A stretch of 10,426 nt of DNA, from positions 1-10,426 of the forward strand of contig CAYOKT010000098.1 in NCBI GenBank assembly GCA_964404605.1. The letters run 5' to 3'. The translations under genes and the position numbers were made by a program. This stretch comes from CAYOKT01 sp964404605. GTDB lineage: Bacteria; Electryoneota; Electryoneia; Electryoneales; Electryoneaceae. Of this stretch, positions 1 to 6,253 are shown in pieces. Numbering within the stretch: position 1 is the first letter of the stretch; every line of letters starts with the position of its first letter. The notes beneath the pieces are model-generated. The model worked only from the letters and a program-made list of their open reading frames with translations, had not been told where the DNA came from and made no database searches.

Positions 1-31
1 CCCCCGGCGCCCGCGAGCGTACCTTCCGCAC

Positions 32-1819
32 ATGGCGATTCCCGAGGATCTGATCCGGCGCATCCGCGAGAGCGTGGACATCGTGGAGGTGGTCAGCGAA
101 TACGTCTCGCTGCGCAAGCGCGGCGGGGCGAACTACTTCGGCCTCTGCCCGTTCCACCAGGAGAAGACCCCCTCCTTTTCGGTGAACGCCCAGCGGCAGA
201 CCTACCACTGTTTCGGCTGCGGACGCGGGGGAAACGTGTTCACCTTCCTGATGGAGATCGAGCGGGTCAACTTTCCCGACGCCGTGCGCCGCATCGCGGA
301 GCGGGTGGGGATCGACCTGCCCGGCTCCACGCGGGAAGTGGGACAGAACGAGGCGCTGTACCGCGCCAACGAACTCGCCTTCCGCTACTTCCGCCACCGG
401 CTGGCGGAGACCGACACCGAGGACGCCCGGTTCGCCCGGGCCTACCTGCGCGACCGGGGGATCGACGAAGCCCTCGAGGCACGCTTCGAACTCGGTCTTT
501 CCCCGCCGGGCTGGGACAGCTTGCTGACCCTCGCCGGGAAGCGGGACATCGGGCCGGAGGTGCTCGAGCGGTCCGGCCTCGCCGTCCGCAAGGAGAAGGG
601 CGGGTGGTACGACCGCTTCCGCGGGCGGCTGATGTTCCCCATCCGCAACCCGGGAGGGCGGGTGGTCGCCTTCGGCGGGCGGATCCTGCACGAGGACCCC
701 GAGCACCCCGCCCCGAAGTACCTCAACAGCCCGGAGACGGCGATCTACCAGAAGGGGAGGCTGCTCTACGGCCTCCCGCAGGCGCGCGATGCGATGCGCG
801 CGGAGGGCGAGGCGGTGCTGGTCGAGGGCTACACGGACCTGATCGCCCTGCACATGGTGGGGATCACCCGGTCCGTCGCCTCCCTCGGCACCGCGCTGAC
901 CGGCGAGCAGGCGCAGCTCATCGGGCGCTTCGCGCGCCGTGTCGTGGTGCTCTACGATGCGGACACCGCCGGCGGCGAGGCGGCTTTCCGGGGGGCGGAT
1001 GTGCTGGTCGGGGCGGGCCTGGAAGTGCGGGTCGCTCTCCTCCCGCCCGGGGAGGACCCCGATTCTCTCGCCCGCTCCGGGGGGGCGGAATCCATCGAAG
1101 CGGTCCTGGCGGAGGCGAAGCCGCTGATCGATTTCAAGCTGGACTACTTCCGCCGGCGCGGGCTCCTGGACACCGCCCGCGGGCGGGGCGAGGCGGCCCG
1201 TGCCATGCTCGACACCATCCGCCGCATCAGCGACCCCATCGTCCGGCCGCTCGTCCTGCACGAGGCGGCGGAGAAGATGGGCATGGACGAGCGGGTTCTC
1301 GCCCGGGAGCTGGACCGTGTCCGCCGCCCCTCGGGGCGCGGGGGAACGTCACGGCAGGCGAACGATGCCCCCTCCAGCCTGCGTGAATCCCTGCTACGGG
1401 ACCTGCTCTGGGTGCTGGTGCGTCACCCGGAGCACCGCGCGCAGGTGTTCGGCCACCTGCACGCCGCGGACCTGGGAGACCATCCCCTGCGGCCGGTCTT
1501 CGCGCTGATCGAGGCCTCGGAGGTCGAGGGAAAGGAACTGGGCGAGGCGGACCTCTACGACGCCATCGGCAGCGGCGAGACCGCCGCCGGCAGCCTCGGG
1601 GAGATCCTCGCCCGGCCCGAACCGGAAGACCCCCGCTTCGCCGAGGAGGTCGTCACCGAGGCGCCCCGTGCGCTCCACCGGTTGCGGATCAAGGAGGAGC
1701 TGGCCGGGCTGAAGGAGGAGCTGAAGCGCGGAGGAGGGGAGAAGGCGATGGCGCGTTACCAGGCGTTGCAGAACGAACTGCGCGAGCTGGGCGCCGGGAC
1801 GAAGGACAGGTCGGGGTGA
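32..1819 (+). CDS. dnaG: DNA primase DnaG
   Basis: Replicative primase that makes RNA primers for Okazaki fragments and works with the replicative helicase at the fork. The 595-aa length is normal for the family. The N-terminus (MAIPEDLIRRIRESVDIVEV) is typical of DnaG. A CHC2 zinc-binding domain follows, with Cys39, His42, Cys60 and Cys63 as ligands. The catalytic TOPRIM domain shows the VEGYTD motif with Glu265, and the YDAD motif with Asp309 and Asp311, which bind metal. After about residue 440 the sequence is less conserved and ends in charged helices, as expected for the helicase-interaction region. No Shine-Dalgarno is obvious in the 31 nt visible upstream, and the frame is open to the window edge, but the canonical N-terminus supports this ATG. 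The stop overlaps the GTG start of the next gene (GTGA), suggesting translational coupling. The usual partner rpoD is not downstream. Confidence 0.97.
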   Translation: MAIPEDLIRRIRESVDIVEVVSEYVSLRKRGGANYFGLCPFHQEKTPSFSVNAQRQTYHCFGCGRGGNVFTFLMEIERVNFPDAVRRIAERVGIDLPGSTREVGQNEALYRANELAFRYFRHRLAETDTEDARFARAYLRDRGIDEALEARFELGLSPPGWDSLLTLAGKRDIGPEVLERSGLAVRKEKGGWYDRFRGRLMFPIRNPGGRVVAFGGRILHEDPEHPAPKYLNSPETAIYQKGRLLYGLPQARDAMRAEGEAVLVEGYTDLIALHMVGITRSVASLGTALTGEQAQLIGRFARRVVVLYDADTAGGEAAFRGADVLVGAGLEVRVALLPPGEDPDSLARSGGAESIEAVLAEAKPLIDFKLDYFRRRGLLDTARGRGEAARAMLDTIRRISDPIVRPLVLHEAAEKMGMDERVLARELDRVRRPSGRGGTSRQANDAPSSLRESLLRDLLWVLVRHPEHRAQVFGHLHAADLGDHPLRPVFALIEASEVEGKELGEADLYDAIGSGETAAGSLGEILARPEPEDPRFAEEVVTEAPRALHRLRIKEELAGLKEELKRGGGEKAMARYQALQNELRELGAGTKDRSG

Positions 1820-2646
1820 GCGGAGAGCCCCCCGCGCCCGGTGGCCCCCCGGACAGCCCGGACCGGGAGCGCCCGCGGCCGAGGCAGGAGGGGGAGGGAA
1901 AGGGACCGCCAAGGCCCCCCGCCCCACGGCCCGGGAGCCGTGAATCCCGGCGCGGTGGACCGGGAGCGCCCGGTTCCGGCGGGGGGAACGCTCACCCTTC
2001 CGGGTCCGGGGAGCCCCTCGACCCCGCCGCCGCGCGCCGGGAGCGTGTCGCGCGGGCGAGACGGGAACGGCAGGCGGAGTGGCGCCTCGCGCAACGACAG
2101 CAGCGCAAAATTGTCGACGAGCCGCCCGCGGGCGAGCCGCTCCTCGGCTGGCCGGCGAAGCTGCGCCCCCTGCCGGAGAGGGAGCGGTCGGCCGTGCAGC
2201 GCGCCCTGGCGGACGCCGCCGGGATTCCGGAGACCCTGGACGAGGGGGAAGCCACCGTGCGGCTGCTCGCCATCCGCGAGCGTCTGAAGCGTGATCTGCT
2301 CGGGGTGGAGGCGGCCCTCCGCCGCGCGCGGACCGTGCAGCGAAGAGGGATGGTCCTGTCGCTGGTGCTGGCGGCCTGCGTGATCCTCTGGGGTGCGTGG
2401 CGGGCGCTGACGCTGGGAAGTGCGCCGGGGTCCGGCGAGCCGCTGCGCGACCTGTTCGTCTTCCTGGCGCTGTTCCTGCTTTCCCTTCTGCCCGCGCTGC
2501 AGGGTTGGCTGCGCGCCCGCGCCCTGTGGCTCGACCTGAGGAAACGCCCCCTGCCGGACACCGCCCCGGCGCTGCTCCATTACGATGTCACCGTGATCCG
2601 ACGCTTGATAGAGCGGGGTTCGGAGGGCGGTGGCGCGGAGGGGTGA
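1816..2646 (+). CDS. Hypothetical two-helix membrane protein coupled to dnaG
   Basis: No family recognised. The 276-aa product has three parts. Residues 1 to about 70 are rich in Pro, Gly, Arg and Glu and look disordered. Residues about 70-175 are highly charged and likely helical, with many Arg/Glu pairs. A hairpin of two hydrophobic helices follows, at about 179-200 (starting MVLSLVLAACVILW) and about 213-234 (LFVFLALFLLSLLPALQGWL), before a short basic C-terminal tail. Both termini would be on the same side of the inner membrane, probably cytoplasmic because of the large charged N-terminal part. The GTG start lies inside the dnaG stop (GTGA), so it is probably translated by coupling with dnaG. 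The codon pattern matches dnaG (strong GC at third positions), which supports it being real. The next feature downstream is a palindromic repeat that starts 4 nt after the stop and may end the transcript. Confidence 0.75.
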   Translation: MSGEPPAPGGPPDSPDRERPRPRQEGEGKGPPRPPAPRPGSRESRRGGPGAPGSGGGNAHPSGSGEPLDPAAARRERVARARRERQAEWRLAQRQQRKIVDEPPAGEPLLGWPAKLRPLPERERSAVQRALADAAGIPETLDEGEATVRLLAIRERLKRDLLGVEAALRRARTVQRRGMVLSLVLAACVILWGAWRALTLGSAPGSGEPLRDLFVFLALFLLSLLPALQGWLRARALWLDLRKRPLPDTAPALLHYDVTVIRRLIERGSEGGGAEG

Positions 2647-2649
2647 CCG

Positions 2650-2682
2650 GTTGGGTGGCCCTGTCAGCTCCGGTGACAGGGT
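2650..2682 (+). repeat. Family-1 palindromic repeat, copy A
   Basis: Begins GTTGGGTGGCCC, identical over 12 nt to the copy at 7889. The palindrome has arms CCCTGTCA (2659-2666) and TGACAGGG (2674-2681) around the 7-nt loop GCTCCGG. It starts 4 nt after the stop of the membrane protein gene, so in RNA it could help end or protect the dnaG-operon transcript, though no T-run follows. It differs from the 7889 copy at 5 of 33 positions, all transitions. Confidence 0.8.
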
Positions 2683-2781
2683 ATGACAGGTTTCTATGAT
2701 ATTCTATGACAGAACAAGGGATGTAACGCAAGATAAAGCACGATAATCATGAAACCCTGCCGTCAAAGCCGGCAGGGCCAC
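2655..2781. mobile_element. REPIN/MITE-like unit: inverted pair of family-1 repeats
   Basis: Two family-1 28-mers lie in opposite orientation (2655-2682 and 2754-2781), giving terminal inverted repeats that begin GTGGCCC and end GGGCCAC. They enclose an AT-rich core of about 71 nt with no ORF. This is the architecture of REP doublets (REPINs) or a tiny non-autonomous element. No transposase or RAYT gene is visible in the window and I did not identify a target-site duplication, so mobility is inferred only from architecture and copy number. Confidence 0.45.
2754..2781 (-). repeat. Family-1 palindromic repeat, copy C (inverted)
   Basis: On the plus strand the arms are CCCTGCCG (2755-2762) and CGGCAGGG (2770-2777), an 8-bp perfect stem with a 7-nt loop. 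Its reverse complement aligns without gaps to copy A (7 differences in 28) and to copy B at 7894-7921 (6 differences in 28). All differences are transitions. The stem changes relative to copy A are paired: T-A becomes C-G at stem position 6, and A-T becomes G-C at position 8. Confidence 0.75.
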
Positions 2782-2842
2782 ACGATGTTGCTTGTTATCG
2801 ACGGGATGGCCTGGGTTTCATCCCATTGGTTGTGAATCGGCA

Positions 2843-2878
2843 CGTTTCGAGATTCTTCACTTCGTTCAGAATGACAAT
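2843..2878 (-). repeat. Family-2 interspersed repeat, copy 1
   Basis: Reading on the minus strand, it starts ATTGTCATTCTGAACG and ends AATCTCGAAACG. It has a 5-bp stem, ATTCT with AGAAT, around a loop of about 11 nt. It matches the copy at 8379-8415 except for one stem base pair and one loop insertion. I recognise it as belonging to a short repeat type seen in many unrelated bacterial assemblies. When translated it gives the well-known spurious peptide CHSERSEES, which appears here in a false minus-strand ORF. Confidence 0.75.
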
Positions 2879-2909
2879 CTTGCGTTATCAAATGTAGACC
2901 GGGGTCGCC

Positions 2910-3009
2910 NNNNNNNNNNNNNNNNNNNNNNNNNNNNNNNNNNNNNNNNNNNNNNNNNNNNNNNNNNNNNNNNNNNNNNNNNNNNNNNNNNNNNNNNNNN
3001 NNNNNNNNN
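2910..3009. other. Assembly gap (100 N)
   Basis: Exactly 100 N, a conventional scaffold placeholder, so the true length is unknown. The right edge is the start of a 12-nt tandem array, which may explain the assembly failure. Confidence 0.97.
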
Positions 3010-3057
3010 GCCTGCCACGTAGCCTGCCACGTCGCCTGCCACGCCGCTTGCCACGCC
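3010..3057. repeat. 12-nt tandem repeat array, truncated by the gap
   Basis: Four consecutive 12-mers: GCCTGCCACGTA, GCCTGCCACGTC, GCCTGCCACGCC and GCTTGCCACGCC. The first copy abuts the N gap, so the array probably extends into it. The unit length is a multiple of 3, so it stays open when translated (W-Q-A-T type peptide on the minus strand), but no gene signals surround it. Confidence 0.8.
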
Positions 3058-3064
3058 ATAGCCA

Positions 3065-3098
3065 AAGGCGAAGGCGGGTTGCTGAAGGCGAAGGCGGG
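3065..3098. repeat. 14-nt direct repeat
   Basis: AAGGCGAAGGCGGG occurs at 3065-3078 and again at 3085-3098, separated by 6 nt. Each copy is internally repetitive (AAGGCG twice). It follows the 12-nt array with only a 7-nt gap and is probably part of the same slippage-prone stretch. Confidence 0.65.
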
Positions 3099-3106
3099 GC
3101 TGACCC

Positions 3107-3126
3107 CCGGGAACCTCTTTTCCCGG
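3107..3126. repeat. Inverted repeat, 7-bp stem
   Basis: CCGGGAA (3107-3113) pairs with TTCCCGG (3120-3126) across a 6-nt loop. There is no T-run after it. It lies about 100 nt past the stop of the minus-strand 3223 gene, so a role in ending that transcript is possible but unsupported. Confidence 0.4.
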
Positions 3127-3160
3127 CGACACGTCGGCGGACTACTTTTTCCGGCGTCAC

Positions 3161-3216
3161 AGGGGCACGATGCTCGCCTCGGCGCAGCCTTTAGCGCAGC
3201 CGGGCGCCGCGCCCCT
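3161..3216 (-). repeat. Long-loop inverted repeat after the 3223 gene
   Basis: On the minus strand AGGGGCGCG (3216-3208) pairs with CGTGCCCCT (3169-3161), 9 bp including one G-U pair. The loop of about 38 nt contains a direct repeat of GCGCAGCC (plus strand, 3183-3190 and 3195-3202). It starts 6 nt after the stop of the minus-strand gene, so it could form in that mRNA and act as a 3'-end structure. No T-tract follows. Confidence 0.4.
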
Positions 3217-3222
3217 GCTACG

Positions 3223-3663
3223 TCAGAGGTAGCCGAGACCCTCGAGGCGTTTGCGCAGGATCTCCTCCTCTTCCGGGGTGTAGGACCCGGTGACGGTGGG
3301 AGAGCGGAGCGGTGAGCCGCTCTGCTCGAGGGCCGAGAGGATACGCCCGGCCGCGAGGTCGGCGGGCTCGTCCGCGGGGATGGTGATGTCCGCCGCGCCG
3401 CCCACCCCGCCGCAGTCCACGGTGAGACGCGGGTTCGATGTGTGGTCCGCCGGCTTCGTCGAGGTTTCCCCCTCCCGGACGCCGGGGACGGACGGGGAGT
3501 CGCCGCCCGGCTCTCCGGCGCGGATGAGCAGGATCGTCTCCCCGCCGGGACGCCGCGCGATGATCCCTCTCTCGCGCAGGGCTCCCTCGAGCGCCTGGAG
3601 CAGGGCGAGCCGCCTCGCTTCCGTGCCGCCCCGCAGGTGAACCACGATGCCCGGCTCGTCCAT
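3223..3663 (-). CDS. Hypothetical protein with sulfatase-type C-terminal tail
   Basis: No firm family. The start at 3663 (MDEPGIVV) is preferred because GAGG lies 6 nt upstream. An in-frame ATG at 3675 adds four residues (MRTV) but its GGAAGG is too close (3 nt). From 3663 the product is 146 aa. The N-terminus (GIVVHLRGG, then helix ALLQALEGALRERGI) has the shape of the first strand-helix unit of an APS-kinase-like fold. The GxxxxGK[ST] P-loop is absent, however. DITIPADEPADLAAGRIL near residue 105 resembles the C-terminal end of such kinases. The last residues, YTPEEEEILRKRLEGLGYL, match a tail I know from the C-termini of many bacterial sulfatases and phosphodiesterases, but no such catalytic domain is present. 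It is cut off from the upstream operon by a strong terminator, so it probably has its own promoter. Confidence 0.65.
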   Translation of the reverse strand: MDEPGIVVHLRGGTEARRLALLQALEGALRERGIIARRPGGETILLIRAGEPGGDSPSVPGVREGETSTKPADHTSNPRLTVDCGGVGGAADITIPADEPADLAAGRILSALEQSGSPLRSPTVTGSYTPEEEEILRKRLEGLGYL

Positions 3664-3732
3664 CACCGTCCTCATTATCCTTCCGCCGGGGGAGTCATCC
3701 CCGCCCGCCGTGTGCGGCGGAGCCGGCCCGGC

Positions 3733-3771
3733 AATAAAAAGTGCGGGAGGCCCCGGTAAAGGCGCTCCCGC
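3733..3771 (-). terminator. Intrinsic terminator of the ndk/dehydrogenase operon
   Basis: On the minus strand GCGGGAG (3771-3765) pairs with CTCCCGC (3749-3743), and the stem can extend with GCC/GGC past one bulged C. It is followed by ACTTTTTATT. It lies 19 nt after the dehydrogenase stop, an ideal place for a Rho-independent terminator. It separates the operon from the small gene at 3223. Confidence 0.85.
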
Positions 3772-3790
3772 GGATTCCGGCCCGATGTGT

Positions 3791-4732
3791 CTATTGGTTC
3801 GCCGACTGCCGGCGGCCCTGTTCGTCGTAAGTGAAGAACCCCTTGCCGGCCTTCACCCCGAGGTGGCCGGCGCGGACCAGCTTCCGCAGCAGCGGGCAGG
3901 GCCGATACTTCATCTCGCCCGTCTCGCGGAACATGGTCTCGAGCCACTTCATCACCTCGTCGAGCCCCATCTGGTCCGAGAGGGCGAGCGGCCCCTGGGC
4001 GAGGTCGTACCCGAGCCGGATCGCGGTGTCGATGCCCTCCGCGCTCGCCACGCCTTCCATCAGGGCGTACATCGCCTCGTTGAGCATCGGGAGGACGACC
4101 CGGGTGGTGACATAGCCCGGGGATTCGTACACCTCCACCACCGTCTTGCCGATGCTCTCACCGAACGCCTTCACCATGTTGAAGGTCTCGTCCGAGGTTT
4201 TCAGGCCGCGGACGATTTCGATGAGTGCGCGTTTCGGGACGGGGTAGAGAAAGTGCATCCCGATCACCTGCTCCGGCCTGGCCGTGGACTCCGCCAGCTC
4301 GGTGACACTGAGGGTCGAGGTGTTCGTTCCGAAGACGGCATCCGGCTCGACGAGCGCATCGAGGCGGTGGAACAGGTCACGCTTGATTGAGAGATCCTCG
4401 GAGACCGCTTCGAGGATCAACTTGACCTCCTCCAGGTCGGCGAGGTTCGTGGAGCCGTGAATGCGGCTGAGGATCGCCCGTTTGTCCGATTCGGTCAACC
4501 CCCAGCGTGCGATCTCGCGGTCGAGGTTGTTCGAGAGCTGTTCGAGGCTGGCGGCGAGGCTCTCCTCGTTCCGTTCGACCAGGATCACATCGAGGCCCTT
4601 GGCGGAGACCGCCTGGGCGATCCCGAGCCCCATCTGTCCGCCGCCGATCACCGCGATGCGGTCGAGGACCTCATCCTCTTCGGGGAACGCGTTTCCTTCG
4701 AGGAGAATGTCCCGAAGCGACTCTTCAGACAT
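3791..4732 (-). CDS. 3-hydroxyacyl-CoA dehydrogenase family protein
   Basis: NAD-dependent oxidation of 3-hydroxyacyl-CoA to 3-ketoacyl-CoA, or the reverse (3-hydroxybutyryl-CoA dehydrogenase type), in the cytoplasm. The 313-aa product has an N-terminal extension of about 20 residues. The Rossmann domain follows, with GGGQMG at 30-35 and an acidic Glu53 at the end of strand 2, typical for NAD. Then come NTST (137-140), GMHF with catalytic His160, Glu172, the start of the C-terminal helical domain (SPGYVTTR, 204-211) and LAQGPLALSDQMGLD. Two usually conserved Asn are replaced: the NPVP Asn is Tyr163, and the Asn of PGFxxNR is Thr210. The subfamily may therefore differ in substrate or mechanism. 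The start is well supported by GGGAGG 5 nt upstream. It is 27 nt downstream of ndk, in the same operon, and is followed by a strong terminator. Confidence 0.92.
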   Translation of the reverse strand: MSEESLRDILLEGNAFPEEDEVLDRIAVIGGGQMGLGIAQAVSAKGLDVILVERNEESLAASLEQLSNNLDREIARWGLTESDKRAILSRIHGSTNLADLEEVKLILEAVSEDLSIKRDLFHRLDALVEPDAVFGTNTSTLSVTELAESTARPEQVIGMHFLYPVPKRALIEIVRGLKTSDETFNMVKAFGESIGKTVVEVYESPGYVTTRVVLPMLNEAMYALMEGVASAEGIDTAIRLGYDLAQGPLALSDQMGLDEVMKWLETMFRETGEMKYRPCPLLRKLVRAGHLGVKAGKGFFTYDEQGRRQSANQ

Positions 4733-4744
4733 GATTGCCTCCCG

Positions 4745-4761
4745 GACCGCGCGAAGCGGTC
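4745..4761 (-). promoter_or_regulatory. Hairpin at the ndk/dehydrogenase junction
   Basis: GACCGC (4745-4750) pairs with GCGGTC (4756-4761) around a 5-nt loop, read on the minus strand as GACCGC-TTCGC-GCGGTC. It covers the last two bases of the ndk stop codon and ends 4 nt before the dehydrogenase Shine-Dalgarno GGGAGG. No T-run follows, so it is not a terminator. It could tune processing or relative translation of the two genes. Confidence 0.4.
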
Positions 4762-5185
4762 AACGCTGCTCGATCAGCTCGCGCTCGGAGAAGAACACGG
4801 CGACCTCGCGCATGCCGTTCTCCGGCGAATCGCTGCCGTGCACGGTGTTTCTCCCCTTGTCCACCCCGTACAGGGCGCGGAGGGTGCCCTCCTCCGCTTC
4901 CGCGGGGTCGGTCGCCCCGATCACCGAACGCCAGTGTTCCACGGCGTTCTCACGCTCGAGGGCGATCAGCACCACACGGTCGCCGGACATCATGTCGCAG
5001 AGGTCCTCGAAGAAGGGGCGGCCGCGGTGAACCTCGTAGAAGTGTTCCGCCGTCGCACGATCGAGGCGGGCTGATTTCATCCCCAGAATGGTAAACCCTT
5101 CCCGCTCGATGCGGGTGATGATCTCACCGATGTGTCCGTTCCCGACGCCGTCGGGCTTGATGATGCACAGTGTCCGTTCCGTCAT
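4760..5185 (-). CDS. ndk: Nucleoside diphosphate kinase
   Basis: Transfers the gamma phosphate of ATP to nucleoside diphosphates through a phosphohistidine intermediate, balancing NTP and dNTP pools in the cytoplasm. The 141-aa length is standard. Motifs seen: IIKPDG with Lys10, HRGRPFFEDL (53-62), the TLRALYG segment (101-107), and GRNTVHGSDS (111-120), where His116 is the phosphorylated residue. The start at 5185 (MTERTLCIIKPDG) matches the family N-terminus and has GAAGG just upstream. The frame stays open to 5314, but the extra residues are Pro/Gly-rich and not family-like. It is the first gene of a two-gene operon with the dehydrogenase. It lies 271 nt from the lipoprotein gene, so it probably has its own promoter in that gap, although I could not place one. 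Confidence 0.96.
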   Translation of the reverse strand: MTERTLCIIKPDGVGNGHIGEIITRIEREGFTILGMKSARLDRATAEHFYEVHRGRPFFEDLCDMMSGDRVVLIALERENAVEHWRSVIGATDPAEAEEGTLRALYGVDKGRNTVHGSDSPENGMREVAVFFSERELIEQR

Positions 5186-5374
5186 GCCTTCGCCTGGGTT
5201 GCCGGCCGGAATGTGCCCGGCCGTCCGGTTGGAAGCGGCGGGCGGTGCGGGGGGGATGGCCTGCCGGTTCATGCCCCTCCGCTCCTGCCCACCGCCCGCG
5301 GTTTCGCTGCGCAAAGTAACGCGTGCGGCCGGGGGGACGCCAGAGCGCCGGTCCCGGCCGCGAGACCCCGACTC

Positions 5375-5402
5375 GTGGATCGATTCAGCTGAACCGGTCC
5401 AC
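5375..5402. promoter_or_regulatory. 28-bp imperfect palindrome between lipoprotein gene and ndk
   Basis: Each half is 14 nt, centred on the perfect 10-bp palindrome TTCAGCTGAA (5384-5393). The outer parts match except at two positions per half. It lies 54 nt after the lipoprotein stop and 189 nt before the ndk start. No T-run follows on either strand, so it looks more like a dimeric protein-binding site than a terminator. The cognate regulator is unknown. Confidence 0.4.
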
Positions 5403-5456
5403 TGGTGGGAAGAAAACGATCTTGGTGGGCGGAGAAGCGTACGATTGACGCCGGGT

Positions 5457-6041
5457 TCAGCCGGACAGCCGCTTTCGGATTTTCTTCACGGTGGCTTCGG
5501 CGGCGAACCGGACGGCGTTTTCGAGGTCGAAGGTCGTCGCCTGGGAGGTGCCGTCCGTGGAACTCGCGCTCCCCTCGGCCCACACCGCGCCGTCGCTGCG
5601 GCGGCGTAGCGTGTAACGGATCTGGGCAACGTAGTCCAACCCGGTCCCGCCACTCCCGGCCGTGCGGGTGGAGAACTCGAGATCATCACTCCCGGGCGAA
5701 ACGCCCCGCGCCGCGCTTTGGAAGGAGACCTCCACATCGATGAAGACAGTGTTTTCCGGTGGTACCGGTGTCGATTCCAGTTCGTCCGTCGAGAGGTACG
5801 GCACGCCCTGCTCGTGCAGCGCTCTCTCCATGTACTGGAGGACCAACCGGTTGAGGTCGTCGGGCTTCACGGTGCTCTGCCCGTAGGTATAGACGAACGC
5901 CTCGCCGCAGGCGAAGTGAGTGGGAGTGTATCCTTCTTCTGTACGTAGCTTGCCGCCGCCCGCGCAACCCGCGGCGATAAACGCCGCTGCGAGGACGATC
6001 GCGGCAAGCGCGCCGAGCCCCCCGCTGGTTCTCTTCGGCAT
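5457..6041 (-). CDS. Hypothetical lipoprotein
   Basis: A 194-aa exported lipoprotein of unknown function. The signal peptide shows basic MPKR, then a hydrophobic stretch (ALAAIVLAAAFI) and lipobox AAGC with lipidated Cys26. The residue after Cys is Ala, so by the E. coli sorting rule it would go to the outer membrane. The mature part is a single alpha/beta-like domain. It has a segment of a dozen or so residues (FACGEAFVYTYG), a helix (LVLQYMERALHEQGV), then alternating strands (TVFIDVEVSF, YVAQIRYTLR, AVWAEGSAS) and a final helix (ENAVRFAAEATVKKIRKRL). The overall shape recalls small periplasmic lipoproteins of the LptE or DUF4136 sort, but I cannot assign a family. GGGAGG 6 nt before the ATG at 6041 fixes the start and rules out the longer open frame to 6257. 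It lies between a GS-family gene and ndk, with over 200 nt on both sides, so is probably transcribed on its own. Confidence 0.85.
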   Translation of the reverse strand: MPKRTSGGLGALAAIVLAAAFIAAGCAGGGKLRTEEGYTPTHFACGEAFVYTYGQSTVKPDDLNRLVLQYMERALHEQGVPYLSTDELESTPVPPENTVFIDVEVSFQSAARGVSPGSDDLEFSTRTAGSGGTGLDYVAQIRYTLRRRSDGAVWAEGSASSTDGTSQATTFDLENAVRFAAEATVKKIRKRLSG

Positions 6042-6253
6042 CTGTCCCTCCCTTGCTGCACTCCACCGTGCCGGCAGGCAATTTTGCCCGCCGGAGCGTT
6101 GCCGGGTAATACCGCCGCTTCGAGGCCGGGTGGCCCCGTCCTTCAGCCGGCCGAGAACAGGGTCGCCGCGACCCCGGCGGCTGCACCGCGGCGCGCGGCT
6201 TGCGCCCCTCGCCGCTTTTACGTTAGTGAGACAACCCGCGCGGGGAAAATGTT

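Larger units (their letters stand above)
2647..3222. other. Gene-free repeat island 1
   Basis: About 576 nt, including a 100-N gap, between the dnaG operon and the convergent 3223 gene. I find no credible coding sequence. It holds two family-1 palindromic repeats facing each other, one family-2 repeat, a 12-nt tandem array at the gap edge, a 14-nt direct repeat and two further inverted repeats, each listed separately. The stretch at about 2683-2753 is clearly AT-richer than the flanking genes. It also contains a short direct repeat (TTCTATGA twice, 10 nt apart, from about 2692). Confidence 0.7.

Noticed and set aside
3010..3057. Possible CRISPR array
   Set aside because: Units of 12 nt without spacers; simple tandem repetition, and no cas genes.
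2763..3065. Minus-strand open frame containing CHSERSEES
   Set aside because: It runs through a known type of non-coding repeat, a run of N and a 12-nt tandem array; there is no start signal and no family-like sequence.
3647..5074. Long plus-strand open frames opposite the dehydrogenase and ndk
   Set aside because: Antisense shadows caused by GC-rich codon bias; the minus-strand genes have clear motifs and ribosome binding sites.
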